The position numbers and the translations under genes were made by a program. The notes below the pieces were generated by a model. That model was given only the letters and a program-made list of their open reading frames with translations. It had not been told where the DNA came from and made no database searches. A stretch of 10,498 bases of DNA from an uncultured Clostridium sp. (GTDB lineage: Bacteria > Bacillota > Clostridia > Lachnospirales > Lachnospiraceae), in contig CALELW010000018.1 of assembly GCA_937902905.1 (NCBI GenBank), positions 1-10,498 of the forward strand, in the 5' to 3' direction. Below, in pieces: positions 1 through 7,411 of the stretch (positions within the stretch are counted from its first letter, which is position 1; every line of letters begins with the position of its first letter).

Positions 1-1
1 T

Positions 2-844
2 CCGGCGCACGCATATCCGGAATTAAAAAAATATCCGCATTTGAAAGGAAATTTTGGAACAGCATGGCAGAACCAGCAAAAAGAATTTGACAATGTTCCG
101 GCAGCCTTTTTATTTACAACCAACTGCCTAATGCCTGTGAAACCCGGTTACGCTGACCGTGTTTTCACAACCGAAGTTGTTTCTTACCCAAATGTCACAC
201 ACATCGGTGAAGATAAAGATTTTACACCGGTTATCGAAAAAGCACTGTCACTTGGCGGCTATTCAACAGACAAAGAAAATACCGGAATTAATGGCGGCCA
301 CTATGTCATGACCGGATTCGGACACGGAACCGTCCTTGGTGTCGCAGACCAGGTGATTGAGGCTGTAAAAAACGGCGACATCCGACACTTTTTCTTAGTC
401 GGCGGATGTGATGGTGCAAGACCGGGAAGAAATTATTATACCGAATTTGTAAAACAGACACCAAAAGATACCGTTATTTTGACACTTGCCTGTGGAAAAT
501 ACCGTTTCAATGACTTAGACCTTGGTGAAATTGGCGGACTACCGCGCATCATGGACATGGGACAATGCAACGATGCCTACTCTGCCATTCAGGTTGCCAT
601 CGCACTGGCAAAGGCATTCGACTGTGATGTCAATGAACTTCCTTTGTCGATGGTTCTGTCCTGGTACGAGCAGAAAGCTGTCTGCATTCTGCTAACCCTG
701 TTACACCTTGGTATCAAAAATATTTACCTGGGACCAACACTGCCAGCCTTCCTCTCAAAAAATGTGCTGCAATATCTGATTGATGAGTATCACATTTCCA
801 AAGTATCAACCCCGGAGGAAGACTTAAAACAGATTCTTTCATAA
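2..844 (+). CDS. hcp: Hybrid-cluster protein (hydroxylamine/NO reductase), C-terminal half, 5' end outside window
   Basis: The reading frame is open through the left edge, so the gene starts outside the window; 280 residues are visible of roughly 550 usual for the family. Hcp proteins are cytoplasmic Fe-S enzymes carrying a 4Fe-2O-2S hybrid cluster, linked to nitric oxide and hydroxylamine reduction and nitrosative-stress defence. Counting from the first visible codon, the expected C-terminal hybrid-cluster ligands are all present: Cys42 (TTNCLMP), Cys136 (VGGCDGARPGR, the persulfide cysteine position), Cys164 (LACGKYRF), Cys189 (GQCNDAYSA), and Glu223 and Lys225 (WYEQK). Spacings between the four cysteines (94, 28, 25) match those I recall for the Desulfovibrio protein. 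The N-terminal cysteine motif and the early His/Glu ligands are off-window. It is convergent with the minus-strand operon, with only 4 bases between stop codons. Function is secure; the physiological substrate is not shown by sequence. Confidence 0.95.
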   Translation, partial: PAHAYPELKKYPHLKGNFGTAWQNQQKEFDNVPAAFLFTTNCLMPVKPGYADRVFTTEVVSYPNVTHIGEDKDFTPVIEKALSLGGYSTDKENTGINGGHYVMTGFGHGTVLGVADQVIEAVKNGDIRHFFLVGGCDGARPGRNYYTEFVKQTPKDTVILTLACGKYRFNDLDLGEIGGLPRIMDMGQCNDAYSAIQVAIALAKAFDCDVNELPLSMVLSWYEQKAVCILLTLLHLGIKNIYLGPTLPAFLSKNVLQYLIDEYHISKVSTPEEDLKQILS

Positions 845-864
845 TCACTTAGTGTGAATTTTTT
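845..864 (+). terminator. Weak candidate terminator of hcp
   Basis: Directly after the hcp stop codon, TCAC (845-848) can pair with GTGA (854-857) around a five-base loop, followed by A and a run of six T (859-864). The stem is only four strong pairs, perhaps six with a bulge, so this is a marginal intrinsic terminator. It lies over the 3' end of the convergent hydrolase gene. No comparable hairpin plus U-run was seen for the minus-strand operon, whose terminator would have to lie inside hcp. Confidence 0.3.
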
Positions 865-1379
865 ATCTGAATCTGACACATTTTCATGGACGCCAGCGCG
901 TTTTCGTGGGACTCTTTTGTCACTCCCGCGCAGCACGCTGCGTCCACGGAAATAACAGTTTCCGGAAATACAGTTTTTAATCCCATCGCATTAGAAATAA
1001 CACAGATATCCGTACATAAACCAATCAATTCGATTTCATCACCAAAAAACAATTCCGGTTGTGCCAAAACCGCCTGCGACCAATCATATCCAAATGTATT
1101 TTTATCAAACACCATATCGTCCTCACTAAAACCAATTTCATCTGAAATCTGCCACCCCCAGGTTCCTTCGATACAATGCTTCACTGGCAGATTTTTTCCT
1201 TCCTGTGTATCCAGATAATCCTCTCCATGCGTATCACGGGTAAAAAAAACCGGATTTCCTTCCTCGCGGTATTCTTTAATTTTATCCTTTACAAATGGTA
1301 CAATCGCCTCCGCCTCTTTTGTTCCCAGCGCTCCATTAATAAAATCATTCTGCATATCAATCACAAGTAATGTCTTCAT
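849..1379 (-). CDS. Isochorismatase-superfamily cysteine hydrolase, nicotinamidase-like
   Basis: A 176-residue cytoplasmic hydrolase of the isochorismatase/nicotinamidase fold. The N-terminal strand carries the catalytic Asp8 (VIDMQNDF), Lys93 sits in FDKNTFGYD, and the nucleophile is Cys126 (LCTDICV), completing the Asp-Lys-Cys triad. Asp49 and His51 (TRDTH) with His68 (KHCIEGTWGW) match the metal-binding residues of nicotinamidases, which deamidate nicotinamide to nicotinate for NAD recycling. The substrate is therefore plausibly nicotinamide, but related amidases share these residues and the length is slightly shorter than many PncA proteins. The start at 1379 is chosen over an in-frame ATG at 1409 because AAAGGAG (1385-1391) lies five bases upstream of 1379. 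The start lies inside the end of the YolD-like gene (23-base overlap), so translation is probably coupled. It is the last gene of the minus-strand convoy. Confidence 0.85.
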   Translation of the reverse strand: MKTLLVIDMQNDFINGALGTKEAEAIVPFVKDKIKEYREEGNPVFFTRDTHGEDYLDTQEGKNLPVKHCIEGTWGWQISDEIGFSEDDMVFDKNTFGYDWSQAVLAQPELFFGDEIELIGLCTDICVISNAMGLKTVFPETVISVDAACCAGVTKESHENALASMKMCQIQIKNSH

Positions 1380-1815
1380 TTGAACTCCTTTCCAGCCAGT
1401 CGGCCTCAATATTTACAATTTGCTGCATTGGTATGACCGTATGGTCGTTAAAAACCAATTCGCGTTTATATTCATCCATTTTCTTTACCACACCGGCACA
1501 ACTTTCATATCTTCCGCCAGCCTTCTTCTCATCCGGCAGAAAATATGTGATTGTTACTTCCGGATTTTCACTCATTTTAGCTTTTATCTGCATAAAAATC
1601 CAATCAAGCCGCTCCATCGCATCTTCACCGAGTGACGCCTTTTCATCTGTCAAACGAGCCGTCTCGGAAATTGTCTCCTCATGTCCGGTCAGTGCCGCAA
1701 ATGAGGAAAACTGCGCCGCCCGGTCTCTTCTTGCCATGCGCGGATGATTTTTGGAATTGGGATGTGGCATAGAAAGAATGTCATCGTATTTATGACTAAT
1801 TTCATTATTCAGCAT
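1357..1815 (-). CDS. YolD-like protein, partner of the Y-family polymerase
   Basis: A 152-residue protein of the YolD-like family, which in Firmicutes is repeatedly encoded next to UmuC/UvrX-type polymerases and is thought to play a UmuD-like accessory role. The N-terminal half has the conserved KYDDIL segment (9-14), a HPR-M-x-x-x-DRAAQF segment (24-36), FAALTGHEE (39-47) and a predicted helix. The YolD domain proper is the C-terminal part, about residues 87-137, with the pattern VTITYFLPDEKKAGGRYES followed by a G-x-V-K-x-M-D turn and IVNIEA. No Ser-Lys protease dyad of the UmuD type is visible, so it is not a LexA-like autoprotease. The start has AAAGGAGG (1823-1830) seven bases upstream. 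It follows the polymerase gene after 26 bases and overlaps the hydrolase by 23 bases. The biochemical role is unknown; family assignment rests on motif recognition and context. Confidence 0.8.
   Translation of the reverse strand: MLNNEISHKYDDILSMPHPNSKNHPRMARRDRAAQFSSFAALTGHEETISETARLTDEKASLGEDAMERLDWIFMQIKAKMSENPEVTITYFLPDEKKAGGRYESCAGVVKKMDEYKRELVFNDHTVIPMQQIVNIEADWLERSSNEDITCD
1385..1391 (-). promoter_or_regulatory. Ribosome binding site of the hydrolase gene
   Basis: AAAGGAG read on the minus strand, five bases before ATG at 1379. It lies inside the 3' coding part of the YolD-like gene and fixes the start, removing a ten-residue N-terminal extension that an upstream ATG at 1409 would add. 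Confidence 0.8.
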
Positions 1816-1841
1816 TTTCTGACCTCCTTTTTCTGAACCGA

Positions 1842-3380
1842 TTATGCCTTGTGTCCGCCAATCTGCGAATTTCTATCTTTGGCGGTTGCACCTTCTTCCA
1901 AATTCATTCCCCTTAAAATAGCATTTTTTCCAAACTTTTTCTTAATATCAAGCATCGCATGCTGGATTCGTTTTTCTTTTTCAAGCGCAGCCTCTTCTTT
2001 CTCGCGCTCCCGTTTTACTTCTTTATAATCCGTAAAAAGCTGCAGCTGCTCATAGCTTTCTTTTTCCTGCACCAAATCCTCACTCACTAACTTATTCGCT
2101 GTAATGGTAATCCGGCGAACCAATAGTTTTTTATCTACAATCCGATCATACAATTCCATTACTGCATCCATAATTATAGCAGTGGATGAAGTCTGCCTTT
2201 TTAAATTGGTTGTCCCGTGTGCATGTTTTGGCACCTTTCTTCCATAACGGTCCGTCGTCACAACTCCCTTGTAGCTTCGATTTCTCGATGGGTCTGTCAA
2301 GTTTACAATATCATATCCTATCGTGAGTACAATCTGATCTGTAACAAGTCTTTTATCGACCAAATCAAGCACCATCAAATCCGTCATTTCCTTTACCACC
2401 AGTTTCGCTTTATCAAAATCATATGGACACTGCAAAACCTGACCGGAACTCACACTGTTTGTCTCCGGCTTATATGCCTTAACATCCTGAATTGTGCACG
2501 GCTCATAGCCCCATGCATGGTCAATCAAAAGTTCCGCATTCACACCAAACAACTGGTACAAAAGTTCTTCATTGTATAACTCATCCGGTTTTCCAATAGA
2601 ACATCTGGCAATATCGCCCATCGTATAAAGGCCATTTGCTTCTAGTTTTTTTGCATAGCCGGGACCCACACGCCAAAAATCGGTAAGCGGTCTGTGATTC
2701 CAGAGGAGCTTCCGATACGACATCTCATTTAACGCCGCAATCCGCACCCCGTTTTTATCCGGCTCCATATGTTTTGCCACCACATCCATCGCAATTTTGC
2801 AAAGATACATATTGGTGCCAATTCCTGCTGTCGCTGTAATCCCGGTTGTTTTGAGAACATCCTGTATCATTGTCATGGCAAGTTCTCTTGCCGTCATCTT
2901 ATAAGTAGAAAGGTAATCGGTCACATCCATAAACACCTCATCCACCGAATAAATATGCATATCCTCTGGTGCAATGTACTTCAAATAAATATCGTAAATT
3001 TTTGTGCTGTACTCCATATAATATGCCATTCTGGGTGGTGCCACAATATAATCAATGGCAAGGGTTTTATTTTTTTCAAGTTCCACGCTGTCATCCGAAG
3101 CACCGAGAAATGTTCGATTCGGTGCCTGATACCGGCGTTTATGATTTGCTTCTTTCACCTTTTCGATCACTTCAAAAAGCCTTGGCCGCCCCGGTATTCC
3201 ATAGCTTTTAAGGGATGGCGAAACGGCAAGGCAAATTGTTTTTTCTGTCCTTGTTTGATCTGCCACCACAAGATTTGTAGTAAGTGGGTCGCGGTTTCGT
3301 TCTTTACATTCCACTGAAGCATAAAACGATTTTAAATCAATTGCAATATAAGTTCTATCGACTGATGCACGCGATGTCAT
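1842..3380 (-). CDS. UmuC/UvrX-like Y-family translesion DNA polymerase
   Basis: A 512-residue error-prone DNA polymerase that copies past damaged template bases. The palm motif YIAIDLKSFYASVE gives the metal ligand Asp15 and the steric-gate Tyr20; YSVDEVFMD supplies Asp147 and Glu148. GITATAGIGTNMYLCKIAMD (180-199) is the conserved palm/thumb region, and FWRVGPGYAKKL (235-246) with GLYTMGDIA is the helix-hairpin-helix thumb. The little-finger domain covers about 300-435. QLQLF (445-449) is a clear sliding-clamp binding motif, followed by a charged tail. The start at 3380 is preferred to an in-frame ATG at 3455, because the earlier one would add 25 residues of unrelated hydrophobic sequence read from inside the upstream gene, and AGGAGG (3393-3398) lies before 3380, though at a long 12-base spacing. 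It overlaps the GGDEF regulator by 26 bases and precedes yolD. It could equally be called DinB-like; the family is certain, the exact subfamily less so. Confidence 0.95.
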   Translation of the reverse strand: MTSRASVDRTYIAIDLKSFYASVECKERNRDPLTTNLVVADQTRTEKTICLAVSPSLKSYGIPGRPRLFEVIEKVKEANHKRRYQAPNRTFLGASDDSVELEKNKTLAIDYIVAPPRMAYYMEYSTKIYDIYLKYIAPEDMHIYSVDEVFMDVTDYLSTYKMTARELAMTMIQDVLKTTGITATAGIGTNMYLCKIAMDVVAKHMEPDKNGVRIAALNEMSYRKLLWNHRPLTDFWRVGPGYAKKLEANGLYTMGDIARCSIGKPDELYNEELLYQLFGVNAELLIDHAWGYEPCTIQDVKAYKPETNSVSSGQVLQCPYDFDKAKLVVKEMTDLMVLDLVDKRLVTDQIVLTIGYDIVNLTDPSRNRSYKGVVTTDRYGRKVPKHAHGTTNLKRQTSSTAIIMDAVMELYDRIVDKKLLVRRITITANKLVSEDLVQEKESYEQLQLFTDYKEVKREREKEEAALEKEKRIQHAMLDIKKKFGKNAILRGMNLEEGATAKDRNSQIGGHKA

Positions 3381-4713
3381 AATCGATTTGCACCTCCTGA
3401 TGCGAATACATTTTATTAAAACAATCCAAAATACGATCCGCAACCATACTTCCATTTACTTCGTCCGTATCCATAAGAATTACCACAATCTGTTTACTGG
3501 AATATCTCGTCGATACATCCGACCTGCGTAAGGACGTATAAATTGCTTTCTCTAAGGTCTCCAAAATCAGTTCCATCTCCGTCACATCAATTTCCTGATT
3601 TTCCTCGTTCACCGTAAATAGCACGGTTTGAACATCCTTTTCGTTTCTCTTTACAAAACGGCAGATAAAATTATAAACATGATGAAAACTGTCTATATCA
3701 AGAAAATACGCACCCTGTCCATCATCTGCACGGCTCATCAAACTGTTAATATACTCTAAATCAACAATTTTTCCGGCACGGCTTTTTTCCTTCTGTAACT
3801 TATCACTGAAAAAATGATATGCGTTTTTCCCATTCTGCTTCACATAGTATAACGCTTTATCTGCTGAGTTGTAAAGTTTATTAAATTCCATTCCGTCTTC
3901 CGGTGTCTGCGCAATGCCAATCGAAACAGAACACTCGGTTTCAAAATCAAATTCAGCAAATTTCTTTTGAAAATCGGAAATAATCTCTGCTGCACGACCG
4001 CCAAGTTCACTTTTTTCTGTAACACCCTTTACAAAAATCATAAACTCATCACCGCCAATCCGGCAAAGAACATCCCCTCTTCCTGCAAATTTCTTTAAGG
4101 TACCGGCAAACGTTTTAAGCGTTTCATCCCCGGCAATATGACCGTAATTGTCATTGACCGCTTTAAAATTATCCATATCAAGCATAAAAAGAGCACCTTT
4201 TTCTCCTTGTGAAATCATTTCATTTACCGCATTCTCTGTATAGGCGCGATTCCAAAGGCCGGTCAGGGCATCCTGATAAGATTTACTCTTGATATCAGAA
4301 ACTTCACGGGTTTTCTTCTCTAATTTATCCGCAAGCCCCCACCGAAGTTCTTCCAGTTCAAGTGCTCTTCCAATCCTCGACTGCATGACAGCCGGCACAA
4401 AAGGTTTTACAATAAAATCAATGGCACCCTCTTTAAAACAGCGTGTCTCCGTCTCGGTATCATTGTCTGCCGTAAGAAAAATCACAGGAATATCCTTACC
4501 GTTTTCCATCGTCCGAATTTTTCTAAGCAGTTCAAAGCCATCCATTTCCGGCATACTGATATCCAAAAGAATCATGTCACATTCCCCATTTTCCAAATAA
4601 GACAATGCCTGTGTTCCCCTCACAACAGGGATTACCTTATATTCGCCACTTAACACTTTCCGTGCTGCCGAAAGATTTAGTTTATCATCATCTACAACTA
4701 ATATTGTTTTCAT
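3355..4713 (-). CDS. Response regulator with REC, active GGDEF and degenerate second GGDEF domain
   Basis: A 452-residue cytoplasmic regulator. The receiver (1-120) has acidic Asp8-Asp10, phosphoacceptor Asp51 (LLDISMPEMDG), Thr81 and Lys103 (VKPF). A short coiled linker (about 118-145) leads to a GGDEF domain (146-305) with DALTGLWNR, DMDNFKAVND and an intact GGDEF at 220-224, so it should make c-di-GMP from GTP. The product-inhibition motif RxxD is absent, since the first position (211) is Gly in the sequence GRGD. Residues about 315-452 look like a second, catalytically dead GGDEF fold: FLDIDSFHHVYN stands where the DxDxFK segment belongs, and TRYSSKQIVVILM stands at the signature, preceded by an intact RxxD (R396-D399). 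The start has GAGGTG (4722-4727) eight bases upstream. It lies 22 bases after the DegV-tailed kinase and overlaps the polymerase, so it is the probable output partner of the two kinases. Confidence 0.93.
   Translation of the reverse strand: MKTILVVDDDKLNLSAARKVLSGEYKVIPVVRGTQALSYLENGECDMILLDISMPEMDGFELLRKIRTMENGKDIPVIFLTADNDTETETRCFKEGAIDFIVKPFVPAVMQSRIGRALELEELRWGLADKLEKKTREVSDIKSKSYQDALTGLWNRAYTENAVNEMISQGEKGALFMLDMDNFKAVNDNYGHIAGDETLKTFAGTLKKFAGRGDVLCRIGGDEFMIFVKGVTEKSELGGRAAEIISDFQKKFAEFDFETECSVSIGIAQTPEDGMEFNKLYNSADKALYYVKQNGKNAYHFFSDKLQKEKSRAGKIVDLEYINSLMSRADDGQGAYFLDIDSFHHVYNFICRFVKRNEKDVQTVLFTVNEENQEIDVTEMELILETLEKAIYTSLRRSDVSTRYSSKQIVVILMDTDEVNGSMVADRILDCFNKMYSHQEVQIDYDIACISR
3393..3398 (-). 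promoter_or_regulatory. Ribosome binding site of the Y-family polymerase, long spacing
   Basis: A perfect AGGAGG on the minus strand lies inside the 3' end of the upstream response-regulator gene. The distance to ATG at 3380 is 12 bases, longer than the usual 5 to 9, which may lower initiation or make it depend on ribosomes finishing the upstream gene. No better in-frame ATG, GTG or TTG lies between. Confidence 0.75.
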
Positions 4714-4735
4714 CTTGCTATCACCTCATACATTT

Positions 4736-7411
4736 TTATTCATCATCCATCTTTGCAAATAACAGTCCAAAGGTACCCGGTCCGCAGTTGATGGCAACCG
4801 CCGGAGATGCCTTTTGATAAATAATGTTCTCGGTTGCATCTTTTTCCTTTACTTCTTTTGTAATTTCCTTTAACTCATCATTCGTTAGTCCTGCATAGGT
4901 AATAAACAGCATCTTTTTATCCATATGAAGCTCTTTATTAAACGTGGACGCAATGTATTTCTTCCATGCCGTTTTTCTTCTGCCAACATAAATTTTCTTA
5001 ACTTTCATCCTGCCATTTTTTAGGACAACCACAGGATGAAGCATAAATGCCTGACATAGTTTATGAACCTTTTCCGAAATTTTTCCTGCCTGCATCAGAT
5101 ACCCCGTCTCACTTACAATAAAACTTGTCCGAATCTGTTTTTTATAAGCCTTAAGTTTCTGCACGATATCCCCGGCTCCCATTCCGCCGGCAACACACGA
5201 TAACGCATACAAAACCATAAGCCCCATACCACTTGACAACTGTCCGGAATCAATAACCATAACATTATCAAATGCTTTCGATGCTTCCATCGCATTCACA
5301 AATCCGGGACTAACACTTTCTGCCATGGAAATATGAATAACGGACTGCGCTTTCGTAAGCTGTTCGGCAAAAAACTCTTCGTAATCACTTACTTTTGGTG
5401 CCTCCGACTGCGCCATTTCACCACGCCCTTTCATATAGGCAAGGATTCCATCTGTCTCCGTTTCCACACCATCTAAAAATTCACCGCCCTCTGTTTTCAC
5501 ACGGTAAGGCATCACAGCAGCTAAATTTTCATCTATGAGATAATCTGGCAAATCGGATGTCGTATCTGTCGATATCATAACGGGCACTTTTTTCCTGTGT
5601 TCTAAAATTGGTGCCTCTATCATTCCCACGGTCCCTTCCGCATTGAATTGTCTGATAAGATTTTTAGGAAGAAGTCTTAGAAGTTCTTCCTCCAATTGCA
5701 CGCCACTAACCGGCTTTAACAAATATCCGTCAAATCCTTCACGAAAATAAAGTGCTTTATTTTCACTTCCAGCGTTTGCTGTCAGTGCCACAACCGGCGT
5801 ATTTTGATTAAAACCACCCATCTGTGTCCGAATTGCATGCAGACATTCAATTCCATCCATTTCCGGCATCAAGTGGTCCATAAAAATAACATCATATCTC
5901 GTCTGAAGACTTTTCTTTAAACATTTTTCTCCGCTTTCTGCCGTATCCACCATAACTTTTGTGTCACGAAGCAGTTTTTTTGCCACCATCCGGTTCATTT
6001 CATTGTCGTCCACAATTAAGACGCGTGCCTTTTCCGCCTCAAAACTTTGCTTGTACGATTCCCTTTGATTTGTACTGTGTCTGCTCTCCAAATCCAGTTC
6101 CCCAATCTCTTCATTACTTACCACTTTTTGTGGAATTGTAATGATAAATGTGGAACCTTTTGTATACACGCTGTTTACGGAAATATCACCACCCATAAGT
6201 TCAACTAACTGCTTCACAATCGAAAGTCCCAGTCCGGTTCCTTCTATATAGCGGTTTTCACTCTCGTCAATGCGTTTGAATGCTTGAAATAAATACGGAA
6301 TACTTTCTTTTTTAATTCCCATTCCGGTATCTGTCACCGAATAAGAAATTAATGCATTTCCATTCTCCTGCTCTTTACACTGAATGGATAAAGTAACAGC
6401 CCCCTCTTTTGTATATTTAACCGCATTATTTAATACATTAATGAGAATCTGTTTAATCCTCACTTCATCACCAAACAGCTGGGATGGCAGCAAAGGATCC
6501 ACATTAATATGAAATTCAAGCCCCTTTTCCTTTGCCCGTATCCAGAGCATATTCACAACATCGGATAACATATCTCCGGTTTCATAAACAGCCGGAACAA
6601 TCTGCATTTTGCCCGATTCAATTTTTGACATATCCAATATATCGTTAATCAGCGTCAAAAGCATCTTGCTTGCCCCCTGGATACTCTTAGCATCACCGGC
6701 CGCTTCATCCGAAATTTCTTCTCTCAAAATCATCTCATTCAGTCCAATAATGGTATTTATCGGTGTTCGGATTTCATGGCTCATACTTGAGAAAAAATGA
6801 TTCTGCATTCGGTTTAATTCTTCAATTTCCTTTTTTTGCTCCTTTGCAATCTTATTCTCTTTCCGGTACATCGCATTCTGAAATAAAATCATGCTGCACA
6901 CAAGAACCGTCACTGCTGCCAGTGTAAAAAAGGAATCGACATAGGCTGCCTGAGTCGTGTGAAATTCCATAATTCTAGGATTCCAATAAGCCGTCAGATA
7001 GCATGCACCATACAGGCAGAAACTGCTGGCAATCAATATGTATTTTGCCTTCTTCTCAACCACCAAACAGACAAAAACAACGCCAAACATCAGCCAAATC
7101 GGACCGCCTCCATAAATTCCTCCACTTGTCAAAAAGTTAAAAGGGAGTGCAAAATAAATCAGCAAAACAGAAATCAACACTGCCCCTATTTGAATTTTAT
7201 GAAAATGGATGGAAAAATACGTTATCGCAACCGCAAGTGCAAATACCACAAGAAGTGAAAGGGTGTTTGCCATACTTTCTCCTAACACAAGTCCAACCAG
7301 AATTCCCATTACCAGTCCCATTAATCCAATCGTAACCAGCAGACGAAACAATCTTTCCTGAAGCCCTAGTTCATGATTGTTAAACACTTGTATCAATCGT
7401 TTTGGATTCAT
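4736..7411 (-). CDS. Six-TM hybrid histidine kinase with receiver and C-terminal DegV domain
   Basis: An 891-residue membrane sensor kinase. About six hydrophobic segments fill residues 21-178 with almost no extracellular loop, followed by a coiled coil (180-205). HisKA carries His212 (SMSHEIRTP); the ATPase domain has the N box ending NNAVKYT (328-334), DTGMGI (361-366) and GTGLGL (391-396). The receiver (about 463-583) has Asp468-Asp469, phosphoacceptor Asp512 (FMDHLMPEMDG), Thr544 and Lys566. No HPt is present. Residues about 609-889 form a full DegV domain (ISTDTTSDLP, HISMAESVSPGF, VIDSGQLSSGMG, GYLMQAGKIS, GPGTFGLLF). DegV/FakB proteins bind fatty acids, but here the usual TSQP and SGT ligand motifs are altered. 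The start at 7411 is chosen over 7417 because it makes an ATGA overlap with the upstream kinase's stop and has GAGGTG seven bases upstream. The fused domain could be a lipid-sensing input or a structural remnant. Confidence 0.93.
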   Translation of the reverse strand: MNPKRLIQVFNNHELGLQERLFRLLVTIGLMGLVMGILVGLVLGESMANTLSLLVVFALAVAITYFSIHFHKIQIGAVLISVLLIYFALPFNFLTSGGIYGGGPIWLMFGVVFVCLVVEKKAKYILIASSFCLYGACYLTAYWNPRIMEFHTTQAAYVDSFFTLAAVTVLVCSMILFQNAMYRKENKIAKEQKKEIEELNRMQNHFFSSMSHEIRTPINTIIGLNEMILREEISDEAAGDAKSIQGASKMLLTLINDILDMSKIESGKMQIVPAVYETGDMLSDVVNMLWIRAKEKGLEFHINVDPLLPSQLFGDEVRIKQILINVLNNAVKYTKEGAVTLSIQCKEQENGNALISYSVTDTGMGIKKESIPYLFQAFKRIDESENRYIEGTGLGLSIVKQLVELMGGDISVNSVYTKGSTFIITIPQKVVSNEEIGELDLESRHSTNQRESYKQSFEAEKARVLIVDDNEMNRMVAKKLLRDTKVMVDTAESGEKCLKKSLQTRYDVIFMDHLMPEMDGIECLHAIRTQMGGFNQNTPVVALTANAGSENKALYFREGFDGYLLKPVSGVQLEEELLRLLPKNLIRQFNAEGTVGMIEAPILEHRKKVPVMISTDTTSDLPDYLIDENLAAVMPYRVKTEGGEFLDGVETETDGILAYMKGRGEMAQSEAPKVSDYEEFFAEQLTKAQSVIHISMAESVSPGFVNAMEASKAFDNVMVIDSGQLSSGMGLMVLYALSCVAGGMGAGDIVQKLKAYKKQIRTSFIVSETGYLMQAGKISEKVHKLCQAFMLHPVVVLKNGRMKVKKIYVGRRKTAWKKYIASTFNKELHMDKKMLFITYAGLTNDELKEITKEVKEKDATENIIYQKASPAVAINCGPGTFGLLFAKMDDE

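Noticed and set aside
887..954. GC-rich nested inverted repeat (GGACGC with GCGTCC and inner pairs) near the end of the hydrolase gene
   Set aside because: It lies wholly within codons for a conserved part of the hydrolase (around VDAACCAGVTKESHE) and has no U-run in either direction, so it is better explained by coding constraint than as a terminator or attenuator.
2769..3317. Long plus-strand open frame opposite the polymerase gene (182 codons)
   Set aside because: It is rich in Cys, His, Ile and Phe in a pattern typical of antisense reading of a real gene, has no recognisable domain, and lies fully inside the well-supported polymerase.
3381..3455. N-terminal extension of the Y-family polymerase from ATG at 3455
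   Set aside because: The extra 25 residues read out of frame through the regulator gene, have no family resemblance, and would bypass the AGGAGG at 3393-3398.
3400..3600. Possible internal promoter for the polymerase within the regulator gene
   Set aside because: Only poor matches to -35 and -10 boxes were found (for example TTGGAG with TTATAC), no better than chance in AT-rich sequence, and no LexA-like site was seen.
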